Assembly: GCA_028691715.1 (NCBI GenBank)
Contig: JAQUYR010000042.1
Span: 1-9,801, forward strand
Direction: 5' to 3'
Length of the DNA stretch: 9,801 nt
From: Bacilli bacterium
GTDB taxonomy: Bacteria > Bacillota_I > Bacilli_A > ML615J-28 > CAG-698
Positions 1 to 6,441 of the stretch are shown one piece after another. Every line of letters begins with the position of its first letter. Within the stretch, counting starts at the first letter, position 1. A model generated the notes under the pieces. The model was not told the DNA's origin. It searched no databases and saw only the letters and a program-made list of their open reading frames with translations. The position numbers and the translations under genes are program-made.

Positions 1-2
1 AA

Positions 3-785
3 TCGGCAACGTATGTAGATGGACTTGAGAAAAAGTTAGATCAGGTTGCTACAGAATTAAATGCAGTAAAAAAGCAACTTGATGATTTGCAGGAACAACA
101 GATGATGAAATCTATCAAGGCACAATTAGCGAACGCATCAGAACGCATGGAAGCTTTATGCAATAGCATGAAAGAGAAGTTGTTCGAAGTTAAGACGGAA
201 TTTAAAGAAAAAGCTACATCTATTGTTACAGAAGTCAAGGCAAAGGGAAAAGAAGGATTAAATCGTATATCAGAGTTTTTTGGAGTTAAAGAAAAACTTG
301 AAAAGCTCCGCATGAATGTAAGAGAAGCAGGTATTGAAACGGATAAGACAATAGTCAAGATTGATCGTTTTGGGGCAGATATTAGGGAAGCAGGGAGATC
401 TGTTTCTAATGCTTTTCGTACTTTTGCTGATAAAGAAATGGTAGATTATTCAATGGTAGAAAAATCTTTTTCTAAAACTGAGATAACAAAGAAACCTTGG
501 GAATGGAAAAGGAAGCTATTTGTGGGAATGGAACTACGATTAGATGCTGTGATTGATAAAATTGATAATCTTGCGAAAGATATAGAACTTAACAAGATGG
601 AGAAGCATGATTTTGACAAAGTGGATAGAGATGCGATTTCACCTGGAGCAATTTCAATGATAGCTGAAAATATGGAATGTCAGTATGGAAGTGAAGCATT
701 TGAAATATTTCAGAAACAGGAGAGAAGTAAGGAGGTCGGTGATCAGATAGTAGAGACAATTATTAAGCAAGATAGCATGAGATGA
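3..785 (+). CDS. DUF6674-like coiled-coil protein, 5' end outside window
   Basis: The frame is open from the left edge (first full codon at 3) to TGA at 783-785, giving 260 residues. The gene therefore starts upstream; the TTG at 87 is only an internal codon. The protein is hydrophilic and helical. It opens with a heptad-like stretch (EKKLDQVATELNAVKKQL) and continues with Lys/Glu-rich helices and a segment KEGLNRISEFFGVKEKLEKL. It has no membrane segment, signal peptide or catalytic motif. The layout (N-terminal coiled coil, 'FFGVKEKL' middle, 'IREAGRSVSNAFRTFADKE') matches what I remember of the DUF6674 family, found in conjugative elements of Clostridia and of unknown function. The family call is from memory, not a search. 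Its stop overlaps the next start by ATGA, indicating an operon. Confidence 0.6.
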   Translation, partial: SATYVDGLEKKLDQVATELNAVKKQLDDLQEQQMMKSIKAQLANASERMEALCNSMKEKLFEVKTEFKEKATSIVTEVKAKGKEGLNRISEFFGVKEKLEKLRMNVREAGIETDKTIVKIDRFGADIREAGRSVSNAFRTFADKEMVDYSMVEKSFSKTEITKKPWEWKRKLFVGMELRLDAVIDKIDNLAKDIELNKMEKHDFDKVDRDAISPGAISMIAENMECQYGSEAFEIFQKQERSKEVGDQIVETIIKQDSMR

Positions 786-862
786 TAGACTATGAGGGTA
801 AGTACAGAAATATTTCTTTTCAATCTTTAGTGGATATGCGAATTATTTTGATTAAACTTTAG
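782..862 (+). pseudogene. truncated start of the next mobile-element gene (26 codons)
   Basis: ATG at 782-784 overlaps the preceding TGA (783-785) in the classic ATGA arrangement of translationally coupled genes. The frame reads MIDYEGKYRNISFQSLVDMR, then IILIKL, and stops at TAG 860-862. The first twenty or so residues look like the start of a real protein, and then the sequence becomes very AT-rich and stops coding. I read this as the 5' stub of a longer gene cut by a deletion or rearrangement near 860. I cannot name the family. It could instead be a genuine tiny ORF, but the coupling and the sharp compositional change favour a stub. Confidence 0.4.
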
Positions 863-1174
863 GTAATCATTTAAGAAAATTTATTCTCAATAGAAATTAT
901 TTTATGGTAATGTTAGATATGATATATAATATTTTTATTTTTGTGAAAAATGCATAATGTATCGTTATGATAGTTCCAGAATAATCAATATTGAATAGTT
1001 AGATTGATTTATTTAATATTAAAATAAATGCGAATATAATCATTGAAGTCATTAACCACCATATAGAGTTATACTACATTTTGCATGGCTTTGATTTTTT
1101 ACTAATGGCATCATTTTTGTCTACTCAAGGTACATGATTGATTTACCCTCTTTAGAAATTTCGATTTTATAATC

Positions 1175-1248
1175 AATAGCGTTATTAATTAAACTGATAG
1201 GGAGCAACATCCTGGAATATGGTGTTTGTATAAGATTGTTGCGCTATT
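1175..1248. repeat. interrupted 12-bp inverted repeat (possible structured RNA)
   Basis: AATAGC (1175-1180) and GCAACA (1204-1209) together are the exact reverse complement of the uninterrupted TGTTGCGCTATT (1237-1248). Folded as RNA this gives a 12-bp coaxial helix with a 23-base bulge on the 5' side and a 27-base apical loop. The pairing is seen directly; whether it is transcribed, and on which strand, is unknown. Confidence 0.4.
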
Positions 1249-1258
1249 ATTCTGAAAC

Positions 1259-1290
1259 AAAAAAAATCCTTCCATAGAGGTATGGAACGG
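1259..1290 (-). terminator. intrinsic-terminator-like hairpin, minus strand
   Basis: On the plus strand TTCCATA (1270-1276), loop GAGG and TATGGAA (1281-1287) form a perfect 7-bp stem. CC/GG at 1268-1269 and 1289-1290 extend it around one bulged base. Eight A residues (1259-1266) sit next to it, so on the minus strand the hairpin is followed by a U-tract after one A, the form of a Rho-independent terminator. On the plus strand there is no U-tract. No minus-strand protein gene lies upstream of it, so it may end a small RNA or be a relic. Confidence 0.5.
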
Positions 1291-1356
1291 TGAGAGTTTG
1301 TGTATGAAACCCACTTACGTTAGTTCACCTAAACCTGCCATTCTGGAGGCATTACT

Positions 1357-1377
1357 ATGCCAAGCAACTACACATAA
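1357..1377 (+). CDS. possible six-codon leader peptide (MPSNYT)
   Basis: ATG CCA AGC AAC TAC ACA TAA lies seven bases after a strong GGAGG (1345-1349). GGCAT (1348-1352) is the reverse complement of ATGCC (1357-1361), a hairpin that would hide both the ribosome site and the start codon. TGCC (1336-1339) can pair instead with GGCA (1348-1351). Mutually exclusive pairings around a tiny ORF resemble leader-peptide attenuators of some antibiotic-resistance genes. The chrB promoter lies downstream of it, so a link to chrB is not shown. A chance ORF remains possible. Confidence 0.25.
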   Translation: MPSNYT

Positions 1378-1411
1378 GAACCGTTATTAATAAAATTTTT
1401 CAAAAGCTCTA

Positions 1412-1440
1412 TTGACAATCAAATTTCAATAAAGTAAACT
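1412..1440 (+). promoter_or_regulatory. sigma-A-type promoter for the chrB-ATPase operon
   Basis: A perfect -35 box TTGACA (1412-1417) is followed by a 17-base spacer and a -10-like TAAACT (1435-1440, four of six matches to TATAAT). Transcription would start near 1447, inside the palindrome, about 50 bases before the chrB start codon. Confidence 0.65.
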
Positions 1441-1471
1441 GTAACCAGTATTACATGTAATACTGGTTACA
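1440..1471. promoter_or_regulatory. perfect 32-bp palindrome, probable repressor operator
   Basis: The left half TGTAACCAGTATTACA (1440-1455) is followed immediately by its exact reverse complement (1456-1471) with no spacer. It abuts the -10 box and covers the predicted transcription start, the classic place for a dimeric repressor. Because the transcript should begin inside it, it would not form a full RNA hairpin, and no U-tract follows, so a terminator role is unlikely. The binding protein is not known; the adjacent ChrB-like protein is the obvious candidate. No second copy was noticed elsewhere in the window. Confidence 0.7.
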
Positions 1472-1498
1472 TTAATTTTAAAATAGGAGGGTAATAAA

Positions 1499-2038
1499 TT
1501 GGAAGAAAAGGAATGGTTAATATTAAATTATACAATACCTAAAGAACCTTCCCGGATTCGAGTAAGTGTGTGGAGAAAATTAAAAAAGTGTGGTTCAGTA
1601 ATTATTGGACAATCAATGTGGCTGCTGCCCTTATCCAATGAGCATATTGATATTTTTACTGAAATATCAAATGAAATTTTACAAAACAACGGTGATGCTT
1701 ATATATTGAAAGGTGTTTTAGTTAGTGATAATGGTTCAGATAATATTGTCGAGTTATTTAACAAAGCAAGGGATGAAGAATACAAAGAGTTATTAGATAA
1801 ATGCGAGGATTTTTTCCGTGAGATAGAAAAGGAAACCGAAAAAGAGAATTTTTCATTTGTAGAAGTTGAGGAAAATGAAGATGAATACAATAAACTTATT
1901 GAATGGCACAAAAAAATTGCTAAAAGAGACTTTTTCAATGCCTCGCTAAAAACGGTATCAGCGCAGGAGTTAGAAAAATGCAAGCAAATATTAGATGATT
2001 TCAGCAATCAAGTCTATGAGCTAAACAATGAAAATTAA
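1499..2038 (+). CDS. ChrB N-terminal-domain protein, probable regulator
   Basis: A 179-residue soluble protein matching the N-terminal domain of chromate-resistance protein ChrB. Seen: EWLILNYTIPKEPSRIRVSVWRKLKK (5-30; the W-x(5)-Y-x(2)-P-x(2)-PSR-x(4)-VWRxLKK pattern), 'MWLLPLS' (40-46), 'ARDEEYKELL' (90-99), a Glu-rich helical stretch (100-130) and 'AKRDFFNASL' (141-150), all family hallmarks. The separate C-terminal ChrB domain is absent. ChrB is known in Proteobacteria as a chromate-responsive repressor; a DNA-binding role here is inferred. The compact N-terminal part resembles the Cas2-like domain of PaaX regulators. The start is TTG, set by AGGAGGG (1485-1491) seven bases upstream, with no ATG nearby in frame. 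It lies 17 bases before the ATPase gene, downstream of its own promoter and palindrome, which suggests autoregulation. The gene is clearly more AT-rich than the ATPase gene. Confidence 0.85.
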   Translation: MEEKEWLILNYTIPKEPSRIRVSVWRKLKKCGSVIIGQSMWLLPLSNEHIDIFTEISNEILQNNGDAYILKGVLVSDNGSDNIVELFNKARDEEYKELLDKCEDFFREIEKETEKENFSFVEVEENEDEYNKLIEWHKKIAKRDFFNASLKTVSAQELEKCKQILDDFSNQVYELNNEN

Positions 2039-2055
2039 TTTAGGGAGGAATTTTA

Positions 2056-4560
2056 ATGAGAAAATTGGATGCAATTTGGTCAATGGATAAAAAAGCCGTT
2101 CAAAGCGCATTGAATTCTGATATATCAAAAGGTCTGAGTTCAGCTGAAGCTGAGAAACGACTGAAAGAAAGCGGCTTAAATAAAATCACACAGTCTAAAA
2201 CTATAACGTTCTGGGACATTTTATTTGAAGAGATAAAAGAGCCTTTAATTCTTTTACTGCTTACCATAGGGGTAATATACAGTGTTTGGGGCAAGATTGG
2301 CGATACGATAACGATTATTTTTGTAATACTTACTGTAACATTGGTAGAGGTTTACACGGAGTATAAAGCTAAGAAAAGTATTGAATCATTGAGAAAGCTT
2401 GCTTTGCCGACAACATGGGTTATGCGGGACGGGAAAGCTGTTGAAATAGAAACAAGCCTCATAGTTCCGGGTGATATACTCATATTGAAAAATGGCGTTA
2501 AAATAAGCGCTGATGCCCGTGTTATCGATGCAAGCGGACTAGAGGCAGACGAATCACAGTTGACAGGCGAATCTATGGGTATTGCTAAAATCGCAGATCT
2601 GATGCCCGTGGCTACAGGATTACATGACCGAACGAATATGGTTCACATGGGCAGCATCATACTCAAGGGCAAAGGAACGGCGATGGTGGTCAATACCGGA
2701 ATGGATACGGAGCTGGGGAAAATAGCAGGGCTCACACAGGAAGCCAGAGAGCCTAAAACACCTTTGCAAAAATCTATGAAGCAGTTGTCCAAAAACCTTA
2801 TTTGGATTGCAGTAGTATTTAGCGTGCTCATCCCTGTATTAGGTGTGTTTAGAGGATTGCCGCTTAAGGATATGATATTGACCGGTTTGTCTCTTTCATT
2901 TGCAACAATTCCTGAAGAAATGCCGATCATCGTGACCATGCTACTGGGGCTTGGATCAATTAACCTTTCCAAGAAGAATGTGTTGATAAGAAGAACCCAG
3001 GCAGCGGAAACCTTAGGGAGCGTTACGGTCATTGCTACAGATAAAACAGGAACCCTTACCGAAAACAAAATGAGCATTGAAAAGTGGGCGGCAAAAGACG
3101 AGCAGCTGTTGTTTACTATCGGAGCGTTGATGGCGGACGTTGCATATGATAGCGAAGGCGGATTTTTGGGCGATCCGATGGATAAAGCGGTTATTGATAA
3201 GGCACAAGAACTGGGCCTCGAGAGAAAAGAAATCCTAAATCGTTATAAGCTGATAGAAGATTTGGGTTTTGATGAAAACAGAAAGGTTTTTCAATCACTC
3301 TATCAAAATGAAGGAAAAACAATCACTGTTTTGAAAGGTGCGTCCGAAAGCATATTCTCCATGTCCAGGCAGGACGATGAAATGGAGAACAAACTTAAGG
3401 AATCAATGTCCATAGGCTACAGAACCATAGCAGTAGCATATAAAGTGGATTCTGAGAAATTTTTTACAATAATCGGACTCTTCTGCTTTGACGATCCCAT
3501 CCGGGAAGGTGTTAAAGAAGCAATTGCTAACAGTAACGGTGCAGGCGTTAGAGTTATTATGATTACGGGAGACCACGCGAGCACTGCCAAAAGAGTGGCT
3601 GTAAACGCAGGAATAAAGGTGACAGGTGTGCTTACCGGGGATGAAATCAATAGAATGTCTCCCGAAAGTCTTTCTGCTGCTGTCAAGAAATATAATATAT
3701 TCGCAAGAATTTCGCCAGAGCAGAAGCTCAATATAGTAAAAGCACTTCGTGAGAATGGAGAGGTAATAGCCGTAACAGGCGACGGCATCAATGATGCTCC
3801 TGCTTTAAAAGCAGCTGACATTGGGATCTCGATGGGTATATCGGGTACTGACGTGGCCAAGGAGGCTGCGGATATGATATTAACGAACGACAGTTTCACG
3901 TCGATCGTAGATGCCATACAGGAGGGCAGAAGACTTTATGATAATTTGTCTAAATGTGTAAAATATTATCTGTCCTGTAAAGTAGGACTAATCATATCAT
4001 TTTTAGTGCCTGTACTGTTTAACATGCCTCTTCCGTTTTCACCAATACAAATAATAATACTGGAGTTATTTATGGATTTGGCGGCGTCAACATCCTTTGT
4101 AGCTGAACCTGCAGAGTCGGATTTGCTCAAGAGAAAACCGAGAGATCCAAAAGAAAGTTTCATGAATAAAAACATGATGACAGGTATTTTCAGCGGAGGT
4201 ATCACACTTTCGGCGGCAGTACTCGCTGTGTACTTCTTTAGCTGGTTTACGACAAAGGATCTTGCAACCGCGCAGACATTTGCATTTATAATATGGCTCT
4301 TTGGTCATGTATGTCTGGCCCTTAATATGAGAACAAATCATGTACCTTTAACAAAGGTGAGAGTGTTTTCAAGCCGATCCTTCAATATTTGGATGAGCGG
4401 AGTAGTTGTATTTCTCTTGATAGCACTTAATGTACCTGTACTCAGTGATTATTTAAAGCTTACGCCTGTTGGAATTTTGCCAGTAATATGCCTTGCTTTA
4501 GTGGCTGTTTTGGCTACCTTTTGGATGGAAGTACTTAAGCATTTTAAAAAGCAGTTTTGA
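2056..4560 (+). CDS. P2-like cation-translocating P-type ATPase
   Basis: An 834-residue membrane pump that couples ATP hydrolysis to cation transport. Order: N-terminal cation-ATPase domain (about 5-60), two helices (about 62-101), actuator loop with TGES (170-173), a helix pair with the M4 motif PEEMP (286-290), phosphorylation motif DKTGTLT (Asp329), nucleotide-binding KGASE (427-431), TGD (504-506), hinge TGDGINDAPAL (574-584), then about six C-terminal helices. All catalytic residues are present, so it should be active. Aligned by eye with SERCA, M4 Glu309 is kept (Glu287), and M6 Asp800 (Asp674). But Asn768 becomes Lys642, Glu771 becomes Leu645, Asn796 becomes Glu670 and Thr799 becomes Met673. 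The ion is therefore uncertain: Ca2+, Mn2+, Mg2+ or another. GGGAGG (2043-2048) precedes ATG. It is cotranscribed with the ChrB-like gene. Its higher GC suggests a separate origin. Confidence 0.9.
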   Translation: MRKLDAIWSMDKKAVQSALNSDISKGLSSAEAEKRLKESGLNKITQSKTITFWDILFEEIKEPLILLLLTIGVIYSVWGKIGDTITIIFVILTVTLVEVYTEYKAKKSIESLRKLALPTTWVMRDGKAVEIETSLIVPGDILILKNGVKISADARVIDASGLEADESQLTGESMGIAKIADLMPVATGLHDRTNMVHMGSIILKGKGTAMVVNTGMDTELGKIAGLTQEAREPKTPLQKSMKQLSKNLIWIAVVFSVLIPVLGVFRGLPLKDMILTGLSLSFATIPEEMPIIVTMLLGLGSINLSKKNVLIRRTQAAETLGSVTVIATDKTGTLTENKMSIEKWAAKDEQLLFTIGALMADVAYDSEGGFLGDPMDKAVIDKAQELGLERKEILNRYKLIEDLGFDENRKVFQSLYQNEGKTITVLKGASESIFSMSRQDDEMENKLKESMSIGYRTIAVAYKVDSEKFFTIIGLFCFDDPIREGVKEAIANSNGAGVRVIMITGDHASTAKRVAVNAGIKVTGVLTGDEINRMSPESLSAAVKKYNIFARISPEQKLNIVKALRENGEVIAVTGDGINDAPALKAADIGISMGISGTDVAKEAADMILTNDSFTSIVDAIQEGRRLYDNLSKCVKYYLSCKVGLIISFLVPVLFNMPLPFSPIQIIILELFMDLAASTSFVAEPAESDLLKRKPRDPKESFMNKNMMTGIFSGGITLSAAVLAVYFFSWFTTKDLATAQTFAFIIWLFGHVCLALNMRTNHVPLTKVRVFSSRSFNIWMSGVVVFLLIALNVPVLSDYLKLTPVGILPVICLALVAVLATFWMEVLKHFKKQF

Positions 4561-4668
4561 GGAGGAAAATGGGTAGTTATAAACTATAATCGCCCTAAGA
4601 AACCTTCCAGGCTGCATTGGAAATAATGCATCCGGGGTTATTGTTCTTACAATAATTATTCCTCAAAT
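4561..4668 (+). pseudogene. remnant of a second chrB-like gene start
   Basis: Immediately after the ATPase stop, the frame beginning at 4561 reads GGKWVVINYNRPKKPSRLHW and then hits TAA at 4624-4626. This lines up with EEKEWLILNYTIPKEPSRIR of the upstream ChrB-like protein: W, Y, P, K and PSR all fall in register. From about 4625, the next frame reads NNASGVIVLTIIIPQI, which fits the following ChrB segment 'KKCGSVIIGQSMWLLP'. About ten residues between them (around VSVWRKLKK) are missing or scrambled. It is thus the first 45 or so codons of a diverged second chrB, broken by a small deletion and frameshift and cut off before the ABC genes. DNA identity to the intact copy is only moderate, so it is not a recent duplication. 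Confidence 0.65.
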
Positions 4669-4695
4669 AAATATAATAAAGAAAGGTGGTTTATT

Positions 4696-6441
4696 GTGGC
4701 AAAATTAAAGATTGAACCTATGAAAAACCCCGATAAAATTATTAATTATTGGAAAAAAGAAAAATTCGTTGTGGCATGCATTTTAATTTTTGGTCTGACT
4801 TTCAATATCTCAATTATTTTAGGTCCCATTTACCAAGGCAAGCTTATTGATTCTATCGTTGGAGGAGGAAGTCTGTCCTCTATTGTAACACTTACAGGTA
4901 CTTATGTAGTTCTTATTGGAACTATTCAACTTTTGCGTTACTTTAAACGCTTTTATATAAGGCGTTTTGCAAACAGCACCAGTGCTACGATGCGACTTAT
5001 GATTTACAATAATATTATGCATAAAAGCATTTCTGAGTTGGATAACGAAAATACTGGCAACTTGATGACCAGAGCTATTTCTGATGTTGATCTGTGCGTG
5101 GAAGGTATGCGAAAATTCACTACGGAGCTGTTTGATACTGGTGTGCTTATGACTGCCTATATCATCTCGCTGCTAGTTTATGATGTAAAAATAACGATAC
5201 TTTCTATTCTTTATATTCCGATTGCCATGATGCTTGCGGAAAAACTGAAAAGTATCATTTACAAATACTCCATTGACTTTCGCAAAAAAAGCAGTGAGGT
5301 TGCTAGCATTACCTTTGATTCTATTGAAAATGCCATGCTCTACCGTGTAAACGGTATGGAAGCTCAAAACAGAGCGAAGTATAATGCCGAATTAGAAGAT
5401 TTGCAGAACAAAGCAATAAAAGCCAATATATTAGAGAATTCCATGCAGCCAATTTACAATGTTATAGCTATGATTGGAATCATCATGGTAATCTACTTTG
5501 GCGGAGCAAAGGTTATTCATGGTGGTTGGACTATAGGGATTTTTTCTACATATATCACCATGTTTATTGCCATGGCAAATAAGGCAAGTAAAGCAGCCAA
5601 ATTATTTAATTCTGTGCAAAAATCACAGGTATCATGGAAACGTATTAAACCCTATCTTAAGGAATACGAAAATAAAGATACTGCCGCTAATATCAATAAG
5701 GATAGCACAAAACTTTCAGTAGAAAATCTAGGTTTGCGTTATGCAGTAAGTAAGGAAAACATCATTGAAAATATAAGTTTTGAAGGAAAGCAAGGAGATA
5801 TTATAGGCGTAACGGGACCCATTGCTTCCGGTAAATCTACACTTGGGATATCTTTGACAGGGTTATATCCGTATCTAGGTAGTATAAAAATAGACGGGAA
5901 AGAACTTACAAGTTACTCGGAATATGAAAGAAGTCAGATGATTTCTTACTTGGGTCATAAGTCTGAGCTGTTTTCGGACACTATTTATAACAATATTACT
6001 CTGGGAAATGAGAAGGATATTACTTCAGTTCTAAAGGATGTTTGCTTTGATACTGATTTAGCAGCGATGCCGGATTGGCAAAATACTTTAGTCGGAAATA
6101 GCGGAATTCGCCTAAGTGGTGGTCAACAGGCGAGGATATCACTTGCAAGAGCTTTGCTTAACAAAAACAAAATTATTATTATCGATGACCCATTTTCAGC
6201 AGTTGATATGAAGACGGAAGAAACAATTATCGAAAATCTTAAAAATAATTATAAACACAGTTTAATTATACTTATTTCCCATCGTTTGACTATTTTTAGC
6301 AAGATTAGCCAGGTTGTATTCTTGAACAATGATAAAATGACAGAATATGGTGCGCATAATGAGCTGATGAAAACCTCGGATCTTTATGCAACTATATTTA
6401 ATTTACAATGTACAGAGAGTGGTGATGACAATGGAAAATAG
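4696..6441 (+). CDS. ABC exporter half-transporter, degenerate-site subunit
   Basis: 581 residues with a six-helix membrane domain (helices about 23-45, 60-80, 143-162, 165-182, 253-272, 276-293), an intracellular coupling segment GNLMTRAISDVD (121-132) and a C-terminal ATPase domain. ATPase motifs: Walker A GPIASGKST (374-382), signature LSGGQ (473-477), Walker B IIIID with Asp497, D-loop SAVD (501-504) and H-loop His529. Two positions are unusual. The catalytic Glu after Walker B is Asp498, and the Q-loop Gln is His421 (YLGHKSELF). With its partner it fits heterodimeric exporters of the BmrCD/TM287-288 kind, where one ATP site is weak. The substrate is unknown; drug or lipid export is inferred. 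The start is GTG, set by GAAAGGTGG (4681-4689). No good separate promoter is seen, so readthrough from the ATPase gene is possible. Confidence 0.88.
   Translation: MAKLKIEPMKNPDKIINYWKKEKFVVACILIFGLTFNISIILGPIYQGKLIDSIVGGGSLSSIVTLTGTYVVLIGTIQLLRYFKRFYIRRFANSTSATMRLMIYNNIMHKSISELDNENTGNLMTRAISDVDLCVEGMRKFTTELFDTGVLMTAYIISLLVYDVKITILSILYIPIAMMLAEKLKSIIYKYSIDFRKKSSEVASITFDSIENAMLYRVNGMEAQNRAKYNAELEDLQNKAIKANILENSMQPIYNVIAMIGIIMVIYFGGAKVIHGGWTIGIFSTYITMFIAMANKASKAAKLFNSVQKSQVSWKRIKPYLKEYENKDTAANINKDSTKLSVENLGLRYAVSKENIIENISFEGKQGDIIGVTGPIASGKSTLGISLTGLYPYLGSIKIDGKELTSYSEYERSQMISYLGHKSELFSDTIYNNITLGNEKDITSVLKDVCFDTDLAAMPDWQNTLVGNSGIRLSGGQQARISLARALLNKNKIIIIDDPFSAVDMKTEETIIENLKNNYKHSLIILISHRLTIFSKISQVVFLNNDKMTEYGAHNELMKTSDLYATIFNLQCTESGDDNGK

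Larger units (their letters stand above)
863..1411. other. long intergenic stretch with inverted repeats and no convincing gene
   Basis: About 550 bases without a supported protein gene. The first part (863-1060) is extremely AT-rich and featureless, apart from an imperfect AT-only inverted repeat near 1010-1030. From 1121 to 1210 the minus strand has a 29-codon frame starting MLLPISLINNAIDYKIEISK and ending IMYLE plus stop, which looks faintly coding and may be a gene remnant. From 1175 to 1361 there are several inverted repeats, a minus-strand terminator-like hairpin and a six-codon leader-like ORF, listed separately. No transposase remnant, tRNA or known riboswitch was recognised. Confidence 0.6.

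Noticed and set aside
1440..1471. Palindrome as an intrinsic terminator
   Set aside because: No U-tract follows on either strand and the predicted transcript begins inside it, so the hairpin would not form fully in RNA.
1499..2038. Cas2-like domain as a sign of a CRISPR system
   Set aside because: Any resemblance is through the PaaX/ChrB fold. There is no repeat-spacer array and no other cas gene, and the PSR-x(4)-VWRxLKK and RDFF motifs are those of ChrB.
3417..3917. 166-codon minus-strand frame inside the ATPase gene
   Set aside because: It is antisense to the conserved P-domain (TGD, TGDGINDAP) coding sequence. Its Ser/Ile/Leu-rich composition is the shadow of the real gene.
4569..4589. 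ATG at 4569 as the start of a small gene after the ATPase
   Set aside because: It gives only six codons (MGSYKL) before a stop. The neighbouring frame carries clear ChrB similarity, which explains the sequence better.
4647..4677. TTACAA ... TATAAT as a separate promoter for the ABC genes
   Set aside because: The spacer is 19 bases, and transcription would start around the GAAAGGTGG ribosome site itself, leaving no proper leader. It is probably AT-rich chance sequence in the chrB remnant.
6386..6430. Extended start for the second ABC subunit
   Set aside because: The extra 15 codons lie wholly inside the upstream coding sequence and would be unlike family N-termini. ATG 6431 or 6425 gives a normal length.
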